DNA of 64,000 nucleotides, taken from positions 1,178,001-1,242,000 of the forward strand of contig NZ_FXAZ01000001.1 in NCBI RefSeq assembly GCF_900177815.1. The letters are read 5' to 3'. Under the pieces are notes generated by a model that made no database searches, had not been told where the DNA came from, and saw only the letters and a list, made by a program, of their open reading frames with translations. Source of the DNA: Paenibacillus aquistagni (GTDB taxonomy: Bacteria > Bacillota > Bacilli > Paenibacillales > Paenibacillaceae). Shown piece by piece: positions 55,590-64,000 of this stretch (position 1 is its first letter; each line of letters opens with the position of its first letter). A program made the position numbers and the translations under genes.

Positions 55590-55619
55590 GCGAGAAGCCT
55601 ATAGAAAAAGGCCTCCCGC
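55590..55619 (-). terminator. Rho-independent terminator
   Basis: GCGAGAAGCCT (55590-55600) and AGGCCTCCCGC (55609-55619) pair with two mismatches. It lies downstream of the DUF4241 gene; in minus orientation ATTTATTTTG follows. Confidence 0.5.
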
Positions 55620-55661
55620 TGTATGGACACTTGCTATAAATTCCTTACAACATAAGTGCAC

Positions 55662-56423
55662 TTAGTCCAAATTCTCGTCCTCTTCATCGTCCTCACTATA
55701 AGCCAAGGCAATATCAATAAACTGGACAACTAATTGGCAAATGTCTCCCTTGTCATTAAAGCCCCAATAAACCGGGTAAGCGCCATCACCAAAGCCGCTC
55801 TGGAACATGGGCAGATGATAATCGGTATTAGGGATGTTCCAGTTGATCCAGTCACCCGAGTCACGCTGATACTCTGGATGCTGCTTGTAACTCTCGGCAA
55901 ACAGGGGTGCAAAATATTCATTATAAATATTAAGCCCAGGATTATCCTTATTCCACTGCTCGTTGAAATCACAATATGCCAGATGGACTTCCTTGTCGCA
56001 GATCGAGCATAGGCCTGCATCCACATTGAATCCGAAAAATTGGTCTTCTTCAAGCTCGACAATATTTTCATTTCCAATAAGAGCTTCTTCAAAGCGTACT
56101 GCTTGATCATCGCTGAATCTCAAGCGAACCGCTGCATAGCGGGCACAATCGAATTCATCCGGTGTAACCACACAAACTTCAGCCGTGAACGTACCTGTAG
56201 GTGCTGTCTGGAAGTACGGCTCATTTATTCTGTCAATCAAGTAAGCCAGTGGATCGCGTACGAGAACATGACCGGTTGGAATGGAGCAGGGACCAATATT
56301 CATGACAGCAAGCTGCTTGCCCGCAATCTCTGTTTCTGTAAAATAAGCATTTAAATCACAAAAACTTTTTAATTTATGACGTTGTTCTTCCCACTGCGCC
56401 AACCATTCCGTTGTTGGAGACAT
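55662..56423 (-). CDS. DUF4241 domain protein
   Basis: A 253-residue soluble protein. The MNIGPCSIPTGHVLVRDPLAYL opening (about residues 40-61) and the later WGFNDKGDICQLVVQFID match DUF4241 proteins, some of which sit in toxin-immunity settings. It has no signal peptide and a very acidic tail (EDDEEDENLD). No toxin gene is visible nearby, so the role is open. Confidence 0.7.
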   Translation of the reverse strand: MSPTTEWLAQWEEQRHKLKSFCDLNAYFTETEIAGKQLAVMNIGPCSIPTGHVLVRDPLAYLIDRINEPYFQTAPTGTFTAEVCVVTPDEFDCARYAAVRLRFSDDQAVRFEEALIGNENIVELEEDQFFGFNVDAGLCSICDKEVHLAYCDFNEQWNKDNPGLNIYNEYFAPLFAESYKQHPEYQRDSGDWINWNIPNTDYHLPMFQSGFGDGAYPVYWGFNDKGDICQLVVQFIDIALAYSEDDEEDENLD

Positions 56424-56533
56424 ATCGTCTTCCTCCCTTATGTATGAATCAAATTGCTATTGTGATCATTCGAAGCTTGCATAGCATCTTGGCATTCATC
56501 CTTTGCACAAAAAGAATGCGCCATAACCAAATG

Positions 56534-56668
56534 TTAGCTGCAGTCTTTACCGTCAAATATAGTCAGGTATGCATAGCGTAATGGAGAAGATGAATGGGCT
56601 CCACCTTCATTATATCCCATTAATATGAAGCCGGGAATGGGAGCGATACCCATCAAATACCAAGTCAT
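56534..56668 (-). pseudogene. Short minus-strand coding fragment
   Basis: A 44-codon minus-strand frame (start ATG 56668) reads like protein: MTWYLMGIAPIPGFILMGYN, SSSPLRYAYLTIFDGKDCS. It lacks a clear ribosome binding site and I know no family. It lies in the 416-base gap between DUF4241 and alkA and is probably a remnant. Confidence 0.3.
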
Positions 56669-56839
56669 AATCTGGTCTTCAATGCACTCAAGTGTTATTC
56701 ACAATTACGCTGTGTTGGTTAGAGCTAGATCCCCTAAAATTCTATTATTTAAAATATGATCAAGGTATATTCTACCTAATGAAGCATAGAGAGGCAAAGG
56801 ATATGGGTATAATTACCACATCTATGAGTAAGGTTTCCT

Positions 56840-57745
56840 TTAATAAAGAACTCGCCACAGATAAAAGGTTGCGTAGGACTCCCAGTTCTTCCATGGAAGC
56901 GCGAGAGTCAGGATCTCTTCTTTGGTGGGCTTGCGATCCATCTCCTGCAAGGTTTTGATCGCATTCATAAGTCCTACATCGGCGATAGGAAAAGCAGTGG
57001 GGAATCGAAGGCAGCGCATGAGTACATAATTGGCGGTCCAAGGTCCAATACCTCGAATGCTGACCAATGTGTGCTCTGCCTCTTGCATGCTCATGCTCTT
57101 GAGCTGTTCCTTGGTCAGCTCTCCACTTGCCATCAGCTGTGCGAGGTTGATGATATATTCGCTTTTCTTGGTCGTCATCTTGATGCCGGCTAAGTCGCTA
57201 GGCGTTAATTGCGCGATCCGTTCATAAGTGGGGAATACCCAGTGGGTTTGACCATCCCATTCAATCTTTTCTCCAAATTGTTCGACAAACTGTTTCTTAA
57301 GGGAATAAGCGAAGGCTAAGTTAATTTGCTGGCCAATCACTCCCCAGCACAGCGCTTCAAAGAGATCTGGAATTCCCATGATTCGCAAGCCATAACACTT
57401 GTTAAGTGTCTTGTTAAGGAGCGGATCCGCTTCAGCCATCTCATAAAAGGGCTGGATATTGCGTTCAAGATCAAACCATTCACGGATATACGAAGCAATC
57501 TCATTGCGGTGGAGCGAATCTGTTGGCCTCGCATCTAAACATTGAACAAGCAGCTGGCTGTCATCCTTATGACTGATTTGGATCACATATCGCTCTTGCC
57601 CAATCGCCAGCACTTTTGTGATGGTATGGTGTTCAACCGTGTACATGCATTCATTTTTATCCCTCGTTAAGTAGTCCACATTGGCCTTCATATCGAACAG
57701 CTCAGGCAGTGGAATTAACATCTCCGCTTGGATTCCTTGGTTCAT
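56840..57745 (-). CDS. alkA: DNA-3-methyladenine glycosylase II (AlkA type)
   Basis: A 301-residue HhH-GPD base-excision glycosylase. The helix-hairpin-helix SIRGIGPWTANYVLMR (229-244) and the catalytic Asp256 in FPIADVGL are clear. The N-terminal AlkA beta domain (about residues 1-100) is present. It removes alkylated purines from DNA. ATG 57745. It stands alone, not with ada genes. Confidence 0.9.
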   Translation of the reverse strand: MNQGIQAEMLIPLPELFDMKANVDYLTRDKNECMYTVEHHTITKVLAIGQERYVIQISHKDDSQLLVQCLDARPTDSLHRNEIASYIREWFDLERNIQPFYEMAEADPLLNKTLNKCYGLRIMGIPDLFEALCWGVIGQQINLAFAYSLKKQFVEQFGEKIEWDGQTHWVFPTYERIAQLTPSDLAGIKMTTKKSEYIINLAQLMASGELTKEQLKSMSMQEAEHTLVSIRGIGPWTANYVLMRCLRFPTAFPIADVGLMNAIKTLQEMDRKPTKEEILTLALPWKNWESYATFYLWRVLY

Positions 57746-57924
57746 TATCCCTCATGCTCCTTATCTCAGAATGTTGGTTTGATTCCATGCCATATTCATG
57801 GTTTCACTGTATCACATTCCGCATGAGATTCCATTTGATATCTTGCGGTTTCAATTATTTCTAATAACCTAACGTTTCTAGAGGTTAGTAGGGATGAAGT
57901 TTGAAAACTAATGAATCCTTACCA

Positions 57925-57968
57925 TAAAAAACGCTGTCTTCCATAATGTCCAGGAAAACAGCGCTTTT
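57925..57968 (-). terminator. Rho-independent terminator
   Basis: In minus orientation GCGCTGTTTTCC pairs with GGAAGACAGCGT and is followed by a T-run. It ends the C39-like peptidase gene. Confidence 0.75.
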
Positions 57969-58038
57969 CGATCAATCGAAGCTTCGTATACAGTGTCCGC
58001 AACTCTATTGGTATCCCATAATATCACAAAACAAGATT

Positions 58039-58848
58039 TTAATCATATGAAAGTGCCTGCTTACCTAGGGCGTCCCAGGATTTCAGAAAGGAATCCTTCT
58101 TTGTCTTGTACGTTTTTTTCCCCGTCAAAGGGTCATTAAGAAAAAGATGGTTTTGGTCGTAACCGACAAGGACCACGGCGTGTAAATCCAGCGGCGAGCT
58201 AATCGTTTCCCCCTCGTGTTTCCATGTTTCCCAACGGTTAGGAATCTTATAGTCCCCAGTTGTCCAAAGGATGACGGGCTTTCCTTTTTCGATCTGCGCC
58301 AGAATATCGTTAAACGGTTTTTTCGTCAAATTGAGTGTTCGATCTTGTAAATAGTACTTCATCAATTTCTCTAGAGGTCCTGCATATACAGCGAATCCGG
58401 CACTTTTTCCCGTGATATCGCCGACAAATCCATGATCTGGATTTCCCCAACGTGTGATATCGCCGGAATTGGTTATCTGCTGGGGGTCTTTATCTTTCGG
58501 CAATTCTTCAGCCAACTCCAACTTGTCTGTTTCGATACCAGCATACTTCAATACCATCGCCAAGCTGGTTACCTCGCAGCCATACTTTAATTCGGGATTC
58601 TGTCTGATTAAGGGAACATCCAGAATGACTTTATCCTTTTCGGCATTCTTGGAAGGAGGCTTTGAGATGTATGATCTGCTTTGCAGTTTATCTTTATTTA
58701 TATCCGTTTCCATATCGCTCTGGTGTATGGATACATTTTCTGCAGCTCTTTCGTATTTGGTTGGTTCGGCTTTCTGATATTGACTTGTACAACCTGCGAT
58801 AGCGATGACTAGTAGACACGCAGTACCATAAACCATATATCGATTCAT
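58039..58848 (-). CDS. C39-like peptidase lipoprotein
   Basis: A 269-residue lipoprotein (lipobox AIAGC, Cys20) with a peptidase C39-like domain: catalytic Cys91 in KYGCEVTSLAMVL, His223 in LDLHAVVLVGYD, and Asn/Asp 238-239 in LNDPLTG. It is anchored outside the membrane and probably cleaves a peptide or acts as an inhibitor-like papain-fold protein. No ABC exporter domain is attached, unlike bacteriocin-processing C39 proteins. Confidence 0.85.
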   Translation of the reverse strand: MNRYMVYGTACLLVIAIAGCTSQYQKAEPTKYERAAENVSIHQSDMETDINKDKLQSRSYISKPPSKNAEKDKVILDVPLIRQNPELKYGCEVTSLAMVLKYAGIETDKLELAEELPKDKDPQQITNSGDITRWGNPDHGFVGDITGKSAGFAVYAGPLEKLMKYYLQDRTLNLTKKPFNDILAQIEKGKPVILWTTGDYKIPNRWETWKHEGETISSPLDLHAVVLVGYDQNHLFLNDPLTGKKTYKTKKDSFLKSWDALGKQALSYD

Positions 58849-59112
58849 TTGATTACCTCGTTATATTTATCAAGTATTCGTACCTATCTATGGGGACAAT
58901 ATTTGGATCATTCAAGTAAGCTTAGGTACATCTTTCGCAACTTGAAGTCATGCCTACAATATTCTGGTGCTATTATTATTGTTTCAAAAGATATGGAATA
59001 TATGTATGAATCCACAGTGAAATAGATAGTCCATCCTTACTATTGACCTATAAGGCACGTCGCAATGATTTCTAACTAAAGCACAATAATAGATTGACAA
59101 AGCATAGGGATG
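58849..59112. other. Intergenic stretch with no recognisable gene
   Basis: Between the divergent C39 peptidase and the iron-uptake promoter. AT-rich, no supported frame. Confidence 0.4.
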
Positions 59113-59151
59113 TTGATAATCTGTTGACATTGATAATGATAATTATTTTCA
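59113..59151 (+). promoter_or_regulatory. Fur box and promoter of the iron importer
   Basis: TGATAATGATAATTATTTTC (59131-59150) is a close match to the Fur box. TTGATA (59113) and TTGACA (59124-59129) are candidate -35 hexamers just upstream, so Fur with iron would block transcription. Confidence 0.75.
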
Positions 59152-59247
59152 ATTAAGGCTGTGTGCGATTTGCTATCTCGTTCATCTACATACGACAGCT
59201 CAATGTACGAACAGCCGATTATATCATATGGTGAAGGGGTAGGAACA

Positions 59248-60243
59248 ATGGTTCAAAGCATGAATAAACCTTTACGAACGATGGCATGTATGCTCGTTGT
59301 CGTCATGTTGGTTATCGCAGGCTGTGGGAATGCCAATACGTCTTCTAAGGCAGAGTCATCCGAGAACACGGTCTTAAATGCGAGTGGAGCAAAGGAATCA
59401 GACAAGGATTCCGGTATGCGAAAAGTCAAAACAGCCATGGGTGAGGTGGAAGTTCCTGTTCATCCAGAGCGTGTCATTGTCAACTGGTATGTGGGAGATG
59501 TTTTCACCTTAGGGATAAAACCCGTAGCGATTAATGCCTATGCCCAGGAGACGATGCCATTCTATGACAAGTTTGAAGGCATACCGATCCTTGAAAAGTG
59601 GGAGTCCGAAGAAATATTAAGCTACAATCCTGATCTCATCATTACCTATGATCCCAAAGACTATGAGAGCTTCTCCAAGCTGGCTCCAGTCTTGGTTGTA
59701 CCAGAGGAGAATGTAAGCTCAACCGAGCGACTACTCTTCCTTGGTGAAGCAACGGGTCATGAGTCTGAAGCAAAGCAAGCGATTGCTGCCTTTGAAGAGA
59801 AGCTCATGAAGGCAAAGGAAAAGCTGACTGATGGCATCTTTAAGGAAAAGACGTTCAGCATTCTCGAAGATTGGGGTCGCGAATCCTACGGTGTGATGTA
59901 TGAAACAGGATCAAGAGGCGGCACACTCCTCTACGATTATATTGGACTGCATATGCCGAAGAAGCTGGAGGATCTTGTTAAGGAATCAGGCAATGGCCGC
60001 AACTCCTTATCCTATGAAGTCGCATCCGAGTATTTTGGCGATTATGTATTATGGTTCCTAAAAGATGACTATCAATCGGAATATGCCAAATCCGTTGTCT
60101 GGGAGACGATTCCTGCAGTAAAAAACGGCAACATCATTCAAATTCCAGGTAAATATGCAGGCTTGTTCTATTATTCGGATGTTGCCAGCATGACCGCTCA
60201 ACTGGACTATATTGTCGATCAACTCGTTATGCTTGAGAAATAA
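59248..60243 (+). CDS. Iron-siderophore ABC transporter substrate-binding lipoprotein
   Basis: A 331-residue lipoprotein (lipobox VIAGC, Cys26) of the FecB/FhuD class III binding-protein family. A short linker is followed by VKTAMGEVEVPVHPERVIVNWYVGDVFTLGIKPVAIN, the standard opening of this family. It captures ferric siderophores at the cell surface. ATG 59248 has GGGGTAGGA upstream. A Fur box precedes it. Confidence 0.9.
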   Translation: MVQSMNKPLRTMACMLVVVMLVIAGCGNANTSSKAESSENTVLNASGAKESDKDSGMRKVKTAMGEVEVPVHPERVIVNWYVGDVFTLGIKPVAINAYAQETMPFYDKFEGIPILEKWESEEILSYNPDLIITYDPKDYESFSKLAPVLVVPEENVSSTERLLFLGEATGHESEAKQAIAAFEEKLMKAKEKLTDGIFKEKTFSILEDWGRESYGVMYETGSRGGTLLYDYIGLHMPKKLEDLVKESGNGRNSLSYEVASEYFGDYVLWFLKDDYQSEYAKSVVWETIPAVKNGNIIQIPGKYAGLFYYSDVASMTAQLDYIVDQLVMLEK

Positions 60244-60279
60244 TGGTGCATAGAATCTAGAATGAACTAAGGTGTTATA

Positions 60280-61305
60280 ATGCTAACCAATTCTAAACAA
60301 AAGGCAAGAGGAAGTCTGACATTTGCCTTGGTTATTCTGATTGGCCTTCTCTTGCTCATTCTAATGACTGCTGCCTCGATCTCATTTGGTGCAGCAGATA
60401 TGAGCCTGTCGCTAGCATGGGGAGCCGTATTTCATTTTGATCCTGCCGTAACCGAGCATCAGATCATCCAGCAATTTCGTTTGCCGCGAACGCTTGCGGA
60501 CATCGTCGTTGGATGCAGCCTGGCTGTATGCGGTGCCATTATGCAAGGAACCACCCGCAATCCACTGGCGGACTCGGGGCTGCTTGGGATTAGTTCCGGC
60601 TCCACCTTTGCGATTGCGCTGTGCATGGCATTTTTGCCTGGCCGATCCTACGGGGAGACCATGCTGTATTCGTGTATTGGCGCCGCATTAACTACTCTTA
60701 TCACGTATTACATGGCCTCCGTTGGCAAACGAGGGATGACTCCGCAGCGTCTCGTGCTGGCGGGGATGTCGATCTCGATGCTGTTTGGTTCCTTCAGCAC
60801 CTATATCGCCATTAAGTATGATATCGGACAAGATCTCGCCTTCTGGACAGCTGGCGGCACCGCCAATATCGAGTGGGCGCATTTGGCGTATGTCTCGCCA
60901 GTGTTCTTCGCTGCGCTCATATGGGCCATCTCGTTATCGCCATCGATCACGATCTTGAACTTTGGAGAAGAGCTTGCTGCTGGTCTTGGACTTCGTGTGA
61001 ATCTGATCAAGGGCTCGTCTACCATCATTGTTCTATTGCTAACTGGACTGTCCGTCATCATTGTTGGGCCAATCGGATTTGTAGGACTGATTATTCCTCA
61101 TATAGTTCGCTTCATGGTAGGTGTGGATTACCGGTTCATCATGCCCGCAGCCGCCATATATGGTGCTGTATTTATGGTAACGGCCGATCTCTTCGGCAGA
61201 TTGATTGCACGACCGCACGAGATGCCGCTTGGGATCATCTTCGCCATCATTGGCGTTCCATACTTCCTCTACCTTGTTAGAAAGCAAAGGAGGGAGTTCG
61301 GATGA
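60280..61305 (+). CDS. FecCD-family siderophore permease
   Basis: A 341-residue permease with about ten membrane helices. The FecCD signatures QFRLPRTLADIVVGCSLAVC and GIGFVGLIIPHIVR (as GPIGFVGLIIPH) are clear. It starts 36 bases after the binding protein. It forms a heterodimer with the next permease for ferric-siderophore uptake. Confidence 0.9.
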   Translation: MLTNSKQKARGSLTFALVILIGLLLLILMTAASISFGAADMSLSLAWGAVFHFDPAVTEHQIIQQFRLPRTLADIVVGCSLAVCGAIMQGTTRNPLADSGLLGISSGSTFAIALCMAFLPGRSYGETMLYSCIGAALTTLITYYMASVGKRGMTPQRLVLAGMSISMLFGSFSTYIAIKYDIGQDLAFWTAGGTANIEWAHLAYVSPVFFAALIWAISLSPSITILNFGEELAAGLGLRVNLIKGSSTIIVLLLTGLSVIIVGPIGFVGLIIPHIVRFMVGVDYRFIMPAAAIYGAVFMVTADLFGRLIARPHEMPLGIIFAIIGVPYFLYLVRKQRREFG

Positions 61306-62324
61306 TGCAGACAAGCAGCACACGCGGCCAGTTAACGAAGCCTGTCATCATAATATTGATGCTAGTCGTATTGCTGGTCCTCGTCGCCGTGATCAGCATG
61401 AACGTAGGGAGGATGAACCTTACACCTATGGAGGTCTTCCATGTTCTATCTGGCAAAGGAACTGCCCAACAGAATCTAATTGTGTATGAGCTTCGCCTGC
61501 CGCGAATTGTACTGGCTGTGCTGGTAGGAATCGGGATGGCGATCTCTGGATGCGTGATGCAAAGCCTGCTTCGCAATGATCTAGCAAGCCCCGGGACGCT
61601 CGGAATCAGTTCCGGATCAGGACTTTTTGTGCTGTTGTATATCACCCTTTTTGCAGCTCAAGGATTCATTTCCCCCATACTTCTTCCCGTGCTTGCCTTC
61701 GTTGGAGGCCTGACTGCTGCTGGACTGATATTTTTGCTCGCATACCGAAGAGGAAGAGACATGTCGCCATCAGGACTCATTCTTACGGGAGTAGCCATGG
61801 GAAGTGGTTATGGAGCATTATCGCTAATGATCACGCTAGGGTTAGATCAGAAGCAATATGATTTTGCGCTGCGATGGCAAGTCGGAAACTTGTGGGGAGA
61901 CGACTGGAAGTACATTGTCATCTTGCTGCCATGGATACTTGTCTTAGGCTTGATCGTACTATTCAAATCAAATACCTTGAATGCAATGAATCTTGGCAAC
62001 CAGACCGCTGCAGGTCTAGGCGTCTCCATGAAGCGTGAGTTTATCGTTTTGACACTCGCATCCGTTGCGCTTTCGTCCGGCAGTGTAGCACTCGGAGGCA
62101 ATTTCTTCTTTGTTGGGCTCATCGCTCCTCATATGGCGCGCCGCATGGTAGGGAACAATCATAAGTTCGTCATACCAACAGCAGCTCTCGTCGGTGCTTT
62201 AGTTATCCTGGCTGCTGATACGTTCACCCGAACGGTTAGCATGGGAGCTGACATTCCCACTGGAATCATCATTACCATCTTCGTTACGCCTTACTTCCTG
62301 TATCTGCTCGCCAAGTCTAATTAA
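61302..62324 (+). CDS. FecCD-family siderophore permease, second subunit
   Basis: A 340-residue FecCD permease. ELRLPRIVLAVLVGIGMAIS and FFVGLIAPHMARRMVG are the family signatures. It overlaps the previous gene by four bases (ATGA), with GGAGGGAG before the ATG. No ATPase gene follows: the operon ends here, so a shared FhuC/YusV-type ATPase elsewhere must drive it. Confidence 0.9.
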   Translation: MMQTSSTRGQLTKPVIIILMLVVLLVLVAVISMNVGRMNLTPMEVFHVLSGKGTAQQNLIVYELRLPRIVLAVLVGIGMAISGCVMQSLLRNDLASPGTLGISSGSGLFVLLYITLFAAQGFISPILLPVLAFVGGLTAAGLIFLLAYRRGRDMSPSGLILTGVAMGSGYGALSLMITLGLDQKQYDFALRWQVGNLWGDDWKYIVILLPWILVLGLIVLFKSNTLNAMNLGNQTAAGLGVSMKREFIVLTLASVALSSGSVALGGNFFFVGLIAPHMARRMVGNNHKFVIPTAALVGALVILAADTFTRTVSMGADIPTGIIITIFVTPYFLYLLAKSN

Positions 62325-62498
62325 GAGCACACATTAAGAAGTGATGTAGATCACGAACCTTTGGCTTTATGCGACAATAGACTTAATTTCATGTGATAAT
62401 AGTCCCTCCTTTCTTGCCGCAAGCCAAGTCCTATTGTATAATTTCACAGATCGTTTGATTACCTTTATATCCCAATGATGATTAGGAGCGTGAGGCGG

Positions 62499-63170
62499 TT
62501 GAAGAAGAAGTGGTTTGTTGGAATTATTGGTTTGACTATGGTTGTCAGCATGGGGGCGGGAGCATACGCAGCATCGAATCTTACGGAAATCAAAGCCTAC
62601 TTGAATCATGATATCAAAGTGAAGGTTGATGGCAAGCCGGTCCAGCTTCAAGATGAGCAGGGCAGTGTCGTCATTCCGATCACGTATAAAGGGACCACCT
62701 ATCTGCCCGTCCGCGCTGTCTCCAATGCGCTGGATGTTGCTGTTGCTTACGATAGTGAGACGTCGAGCGTATTGCTAGGTGAGAAGACCGATGGCGTGTC
62801 GATTGCAGATGGATTCTATTCCATGTACCATACGAAAGACCCATCAAAGACAAGCTATAAGGGCAAGGATTACAAAGACGTTTATTTTGACAATACTGAT
62901 GGATCAAGAAGCAGCAATTTTGCGCTGAATCCAAAGAAAAAGTACCAGAAGCTCTACCTTCAGGTTGCAGCGGTTGGCAAAGATATTGAGGAAATATCGG
63001 TCCATGATAGTGATACCGATACCGAGTTGCTGCAAACAACCGTATCGATAGCTGATGGACTGAAGACGATTGAAGTTGATATCGGTGGAGTCGATCAATT
63101 GTGGGTGAATGCCGGAGTTAAAGACGGTGGAGGCATCTTCATTCCACTGACCACATCCTACTATAAATAA
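62499..63170 (+). CDS. Secreted stalk-domain protein
   Basis: A 223-residue exported protein. The signal peptide (KKKWFVGIIGLTMVVSMGAGAYA) is followed by one stalk (copper-amine-oxidase N-type) domain: VVIPITYKGTTYLPVRAVSNALDVAVAYD, and then a beta-rich domain of unknown function that resembles a small surface-binding module. The TTG at 62499 fits the AGGAG at 62484 with 10-base spacing; ATG 62475 lies before that site and is less likely. Confidence 0.75.
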   Translation: MKKKWFVGIIGLTMVVSMGAGAYAASNLTEIKAYLNHDIKVKVDGKPVQLQDEQGSVVIPITYKGTTYLPVRAVSNALDVAVAYDSETSSVLLGEKTDGVSIADGFYSMYHTKDPSKTSYKGKDYKDVYFDNTDGSRSSNFALNPKKKYQKLYLQVAAVGKDIEEISVHDSDTDTELLQTTVSIADGLKTIEVDIGGVDQLWVNAGVKDGGGIFIPLTTSYYK

Positions 63171-63180
63171 TTCATTCATG

Positions 63181-63215
63181 AATGAGGAGGCGAAACAACG
63201 CCTTCTCATTTTTTG
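63181..63215 (+). terminator. Rho-independent terminator
   Basis: AATGAGGAGGCG (63181-63192) and CGCCTTCTCATT (63199-63210) with one G-U pair, then a T-run. Confidence 0.85.
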
Positions 63216-63281
63216 TGAACATGCTATCATAAGGAGAAGGGACTATTTTTATGGCAACTCATTTATAGGAGAATCGATAAG

Positions 63282-63683
63282 ATGAAACATATTCGCTTAA
63301 CGACAGAACCACCAGCCAATTTCAACTTGCTTAAAGAGCTATATGAAGTTTTAGGTTGGAACTCGCTGCAATTAACGGTTAAGGAACTAGAGGCTATGTG
63401 CTGTCAAAGCTGGTATGCTGTCTATGCCTATGACCATGGCCGATTGATTGGGATGGGCCGTGTCATCTCGGATGGTATCATTACAGGAATCGTGTGCGGG
63501 CTTTGTGTGCATCCAGACTTTCAATCCAAAGGCATTGGAGCCGCTATACTTGGGCAGCTGATCGAGTATTGCGAGCACCATAGAGTCATTCCCCAACTAA
63601 TGTGCACGGAGGGATTAGAAGCTTATTATGAGAAGCATGGGTTTACTAAGTTCACCATCGGCATGACTCGAACGCGCACCTAA
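63282..63683 (+). CDS. GNAT-family N-acetyltransferase
   Basis: A 133-residue acetyltransferase. The acetyl-CoA site is VHPDFQSKGIGAAILGQLIEYC (Q/R-x-x-G-x-G/A motif), preceded by LIGMGRVISDG. YYEKHGF near the C-terminus is typical. The substrate is unknown. TAGGAGA precedes ATG 63282. Confidence 0.85.
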   Translation: MKHIRLTTEPPANFNLLKELYEVLGWNSLQLTVKELEAMCCQSWYAVYAYDHGRLIGMGRVISDGIITGIVCGLCVHPDFQSKGIGAAILGQLIEYCEHHRVIPQLMCTEGLEAYYEKHGFTKFTIGMTRTRT

Positions 63684-64000
63684 ACGGCTAGATTAGACGC
63701 TATAAGATCGACGAGGCCATACAGCGTGTTTGTACGTCCTGAATACAACCGCGAAACACTCCAGCTTGTCATACGAGAAGTATATGGACTGCATTCCTAG
63801 GCAATTGTATAGAAGATGATATCTAATCATAGGATCTATTGTTCATCTTTCGATTATGGTATCCTTAGTAAGCACAGCATCAAGGTTCATATACAGCTGT
63901 TAAAAGCTTAGTTGCTTAAGGTCCATGACCGCCTTGAAAGAATGTTTGGATGGAGTGTTCGACACCGATGACAAATGCATTATGGTTTTTTCCACTTGCT
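63684..64000. other. Right edge: no supported gene
   Basis: The frame of the acetyltransferase stays open for 38 codons after its stop (63684-63797, with FVRPEYNRETLQLVIREVYG) and then stops again. That could be a relic of a neighbouring gene. The remaining 200 bases show no supported feature. Confidence 0.3.

Noticed and set aside
56692-56958. 88-codon plus-strand frame beside alkA
   Set aside because: It overlaps the C-terminal end of alkA on the other strand and has no ribosome binding site or family match.
1-64000. CRISPR arrays, tRNA, rRNA, insertion sequences or prophage genes
   Set aside because: No regularly spaced repeats, cloverleaf sequences, transposases or phage structural genes were seen.

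Overview
The window looks like a chromosomal accessory region of a Paenibacillus-like member of the Bacillota. The support is moderate GC content, strong GGAGG-type ribosome binding sites with many GTG and TTG starts, LplB/YtcP-type sugar permeases, lipobox lipoproteins, copper-amine-oxidase-type stalk proteins, a FapR-like box and a Fur box. There is no rRNA, tRNA, prophage, insertion sequence or CRISPR array. All family assignments come from reading the translations; no database was searched.

Layout. 1-9.7 kb holds single genes: an MFS exporter behind a palindromic operator, a large protein carrying two isoprenoid-synthase-type metal-binding motif pairs, a DHFR-like reductase, a WYL regulator with its own palindrome, DinB, a phosphotransferase, a DUF421 membrane protein and an MBL hydrolase. 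10-16.4 kb holds glycan genes (GH38-like DUF5054, Gfo/Idh/MocA oxidoreductase, Cys-type sulfatase, serine hydrolase). 16.8-28.1 kb is a coherent operon: esterase, two ABC permeases, solute-binding lipoprotein, GH3 beta-glucosidase, very large GH94 phosphorylase and LacI regulator. It matches the known layout of beta-1,2-glucooligosaccharide (sophorooligosaccharide) use in Listeria. Import, phosphorolysis to glucose-1-phosphate and final beta-glucosidase cleavage are all present.

28.3-42.1 kb is mixed: LysR, an ankyrin lipoprotein, a cytosine-deaminase-like hydrolase, an SDR relic, an ABC exporter behind a structured or decayed leader, a beta-helix protein, SMP-30, a secreted flavocytochrome-c-like flavoprotein, a FusB-like EF-G-binding protein behind what looks like a leader-peptide attenuator, a MerR regulator with an odd start, a serine hydrolase relic and an APH(9)-like kinase.

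42.4-50.8 kb is a tightly coupled operon plus a divergent AraC regulator and GH29 alpha-L-fucosidase. Its enzymes (aldo-keto reductase, lactonase, Zn dehydrogenase, UxaB, UxaA) line up as a route from L-galactose to 2-keto-3-deoxygluconate. The lactonase is broken by two in-frame stop codons.

51-64 kb holds a stand-alone FapR-box fabH, an FAD oxidoreductase, an AraC/GyrI regulator, stalk-domain proteins, DUF4241, AlkA, a C39-like lipoprotein peptidase, a Fur-box iron-siderophore importer (binding protein and two permeases, no ATPase) and a GNAT acetyltransferase.
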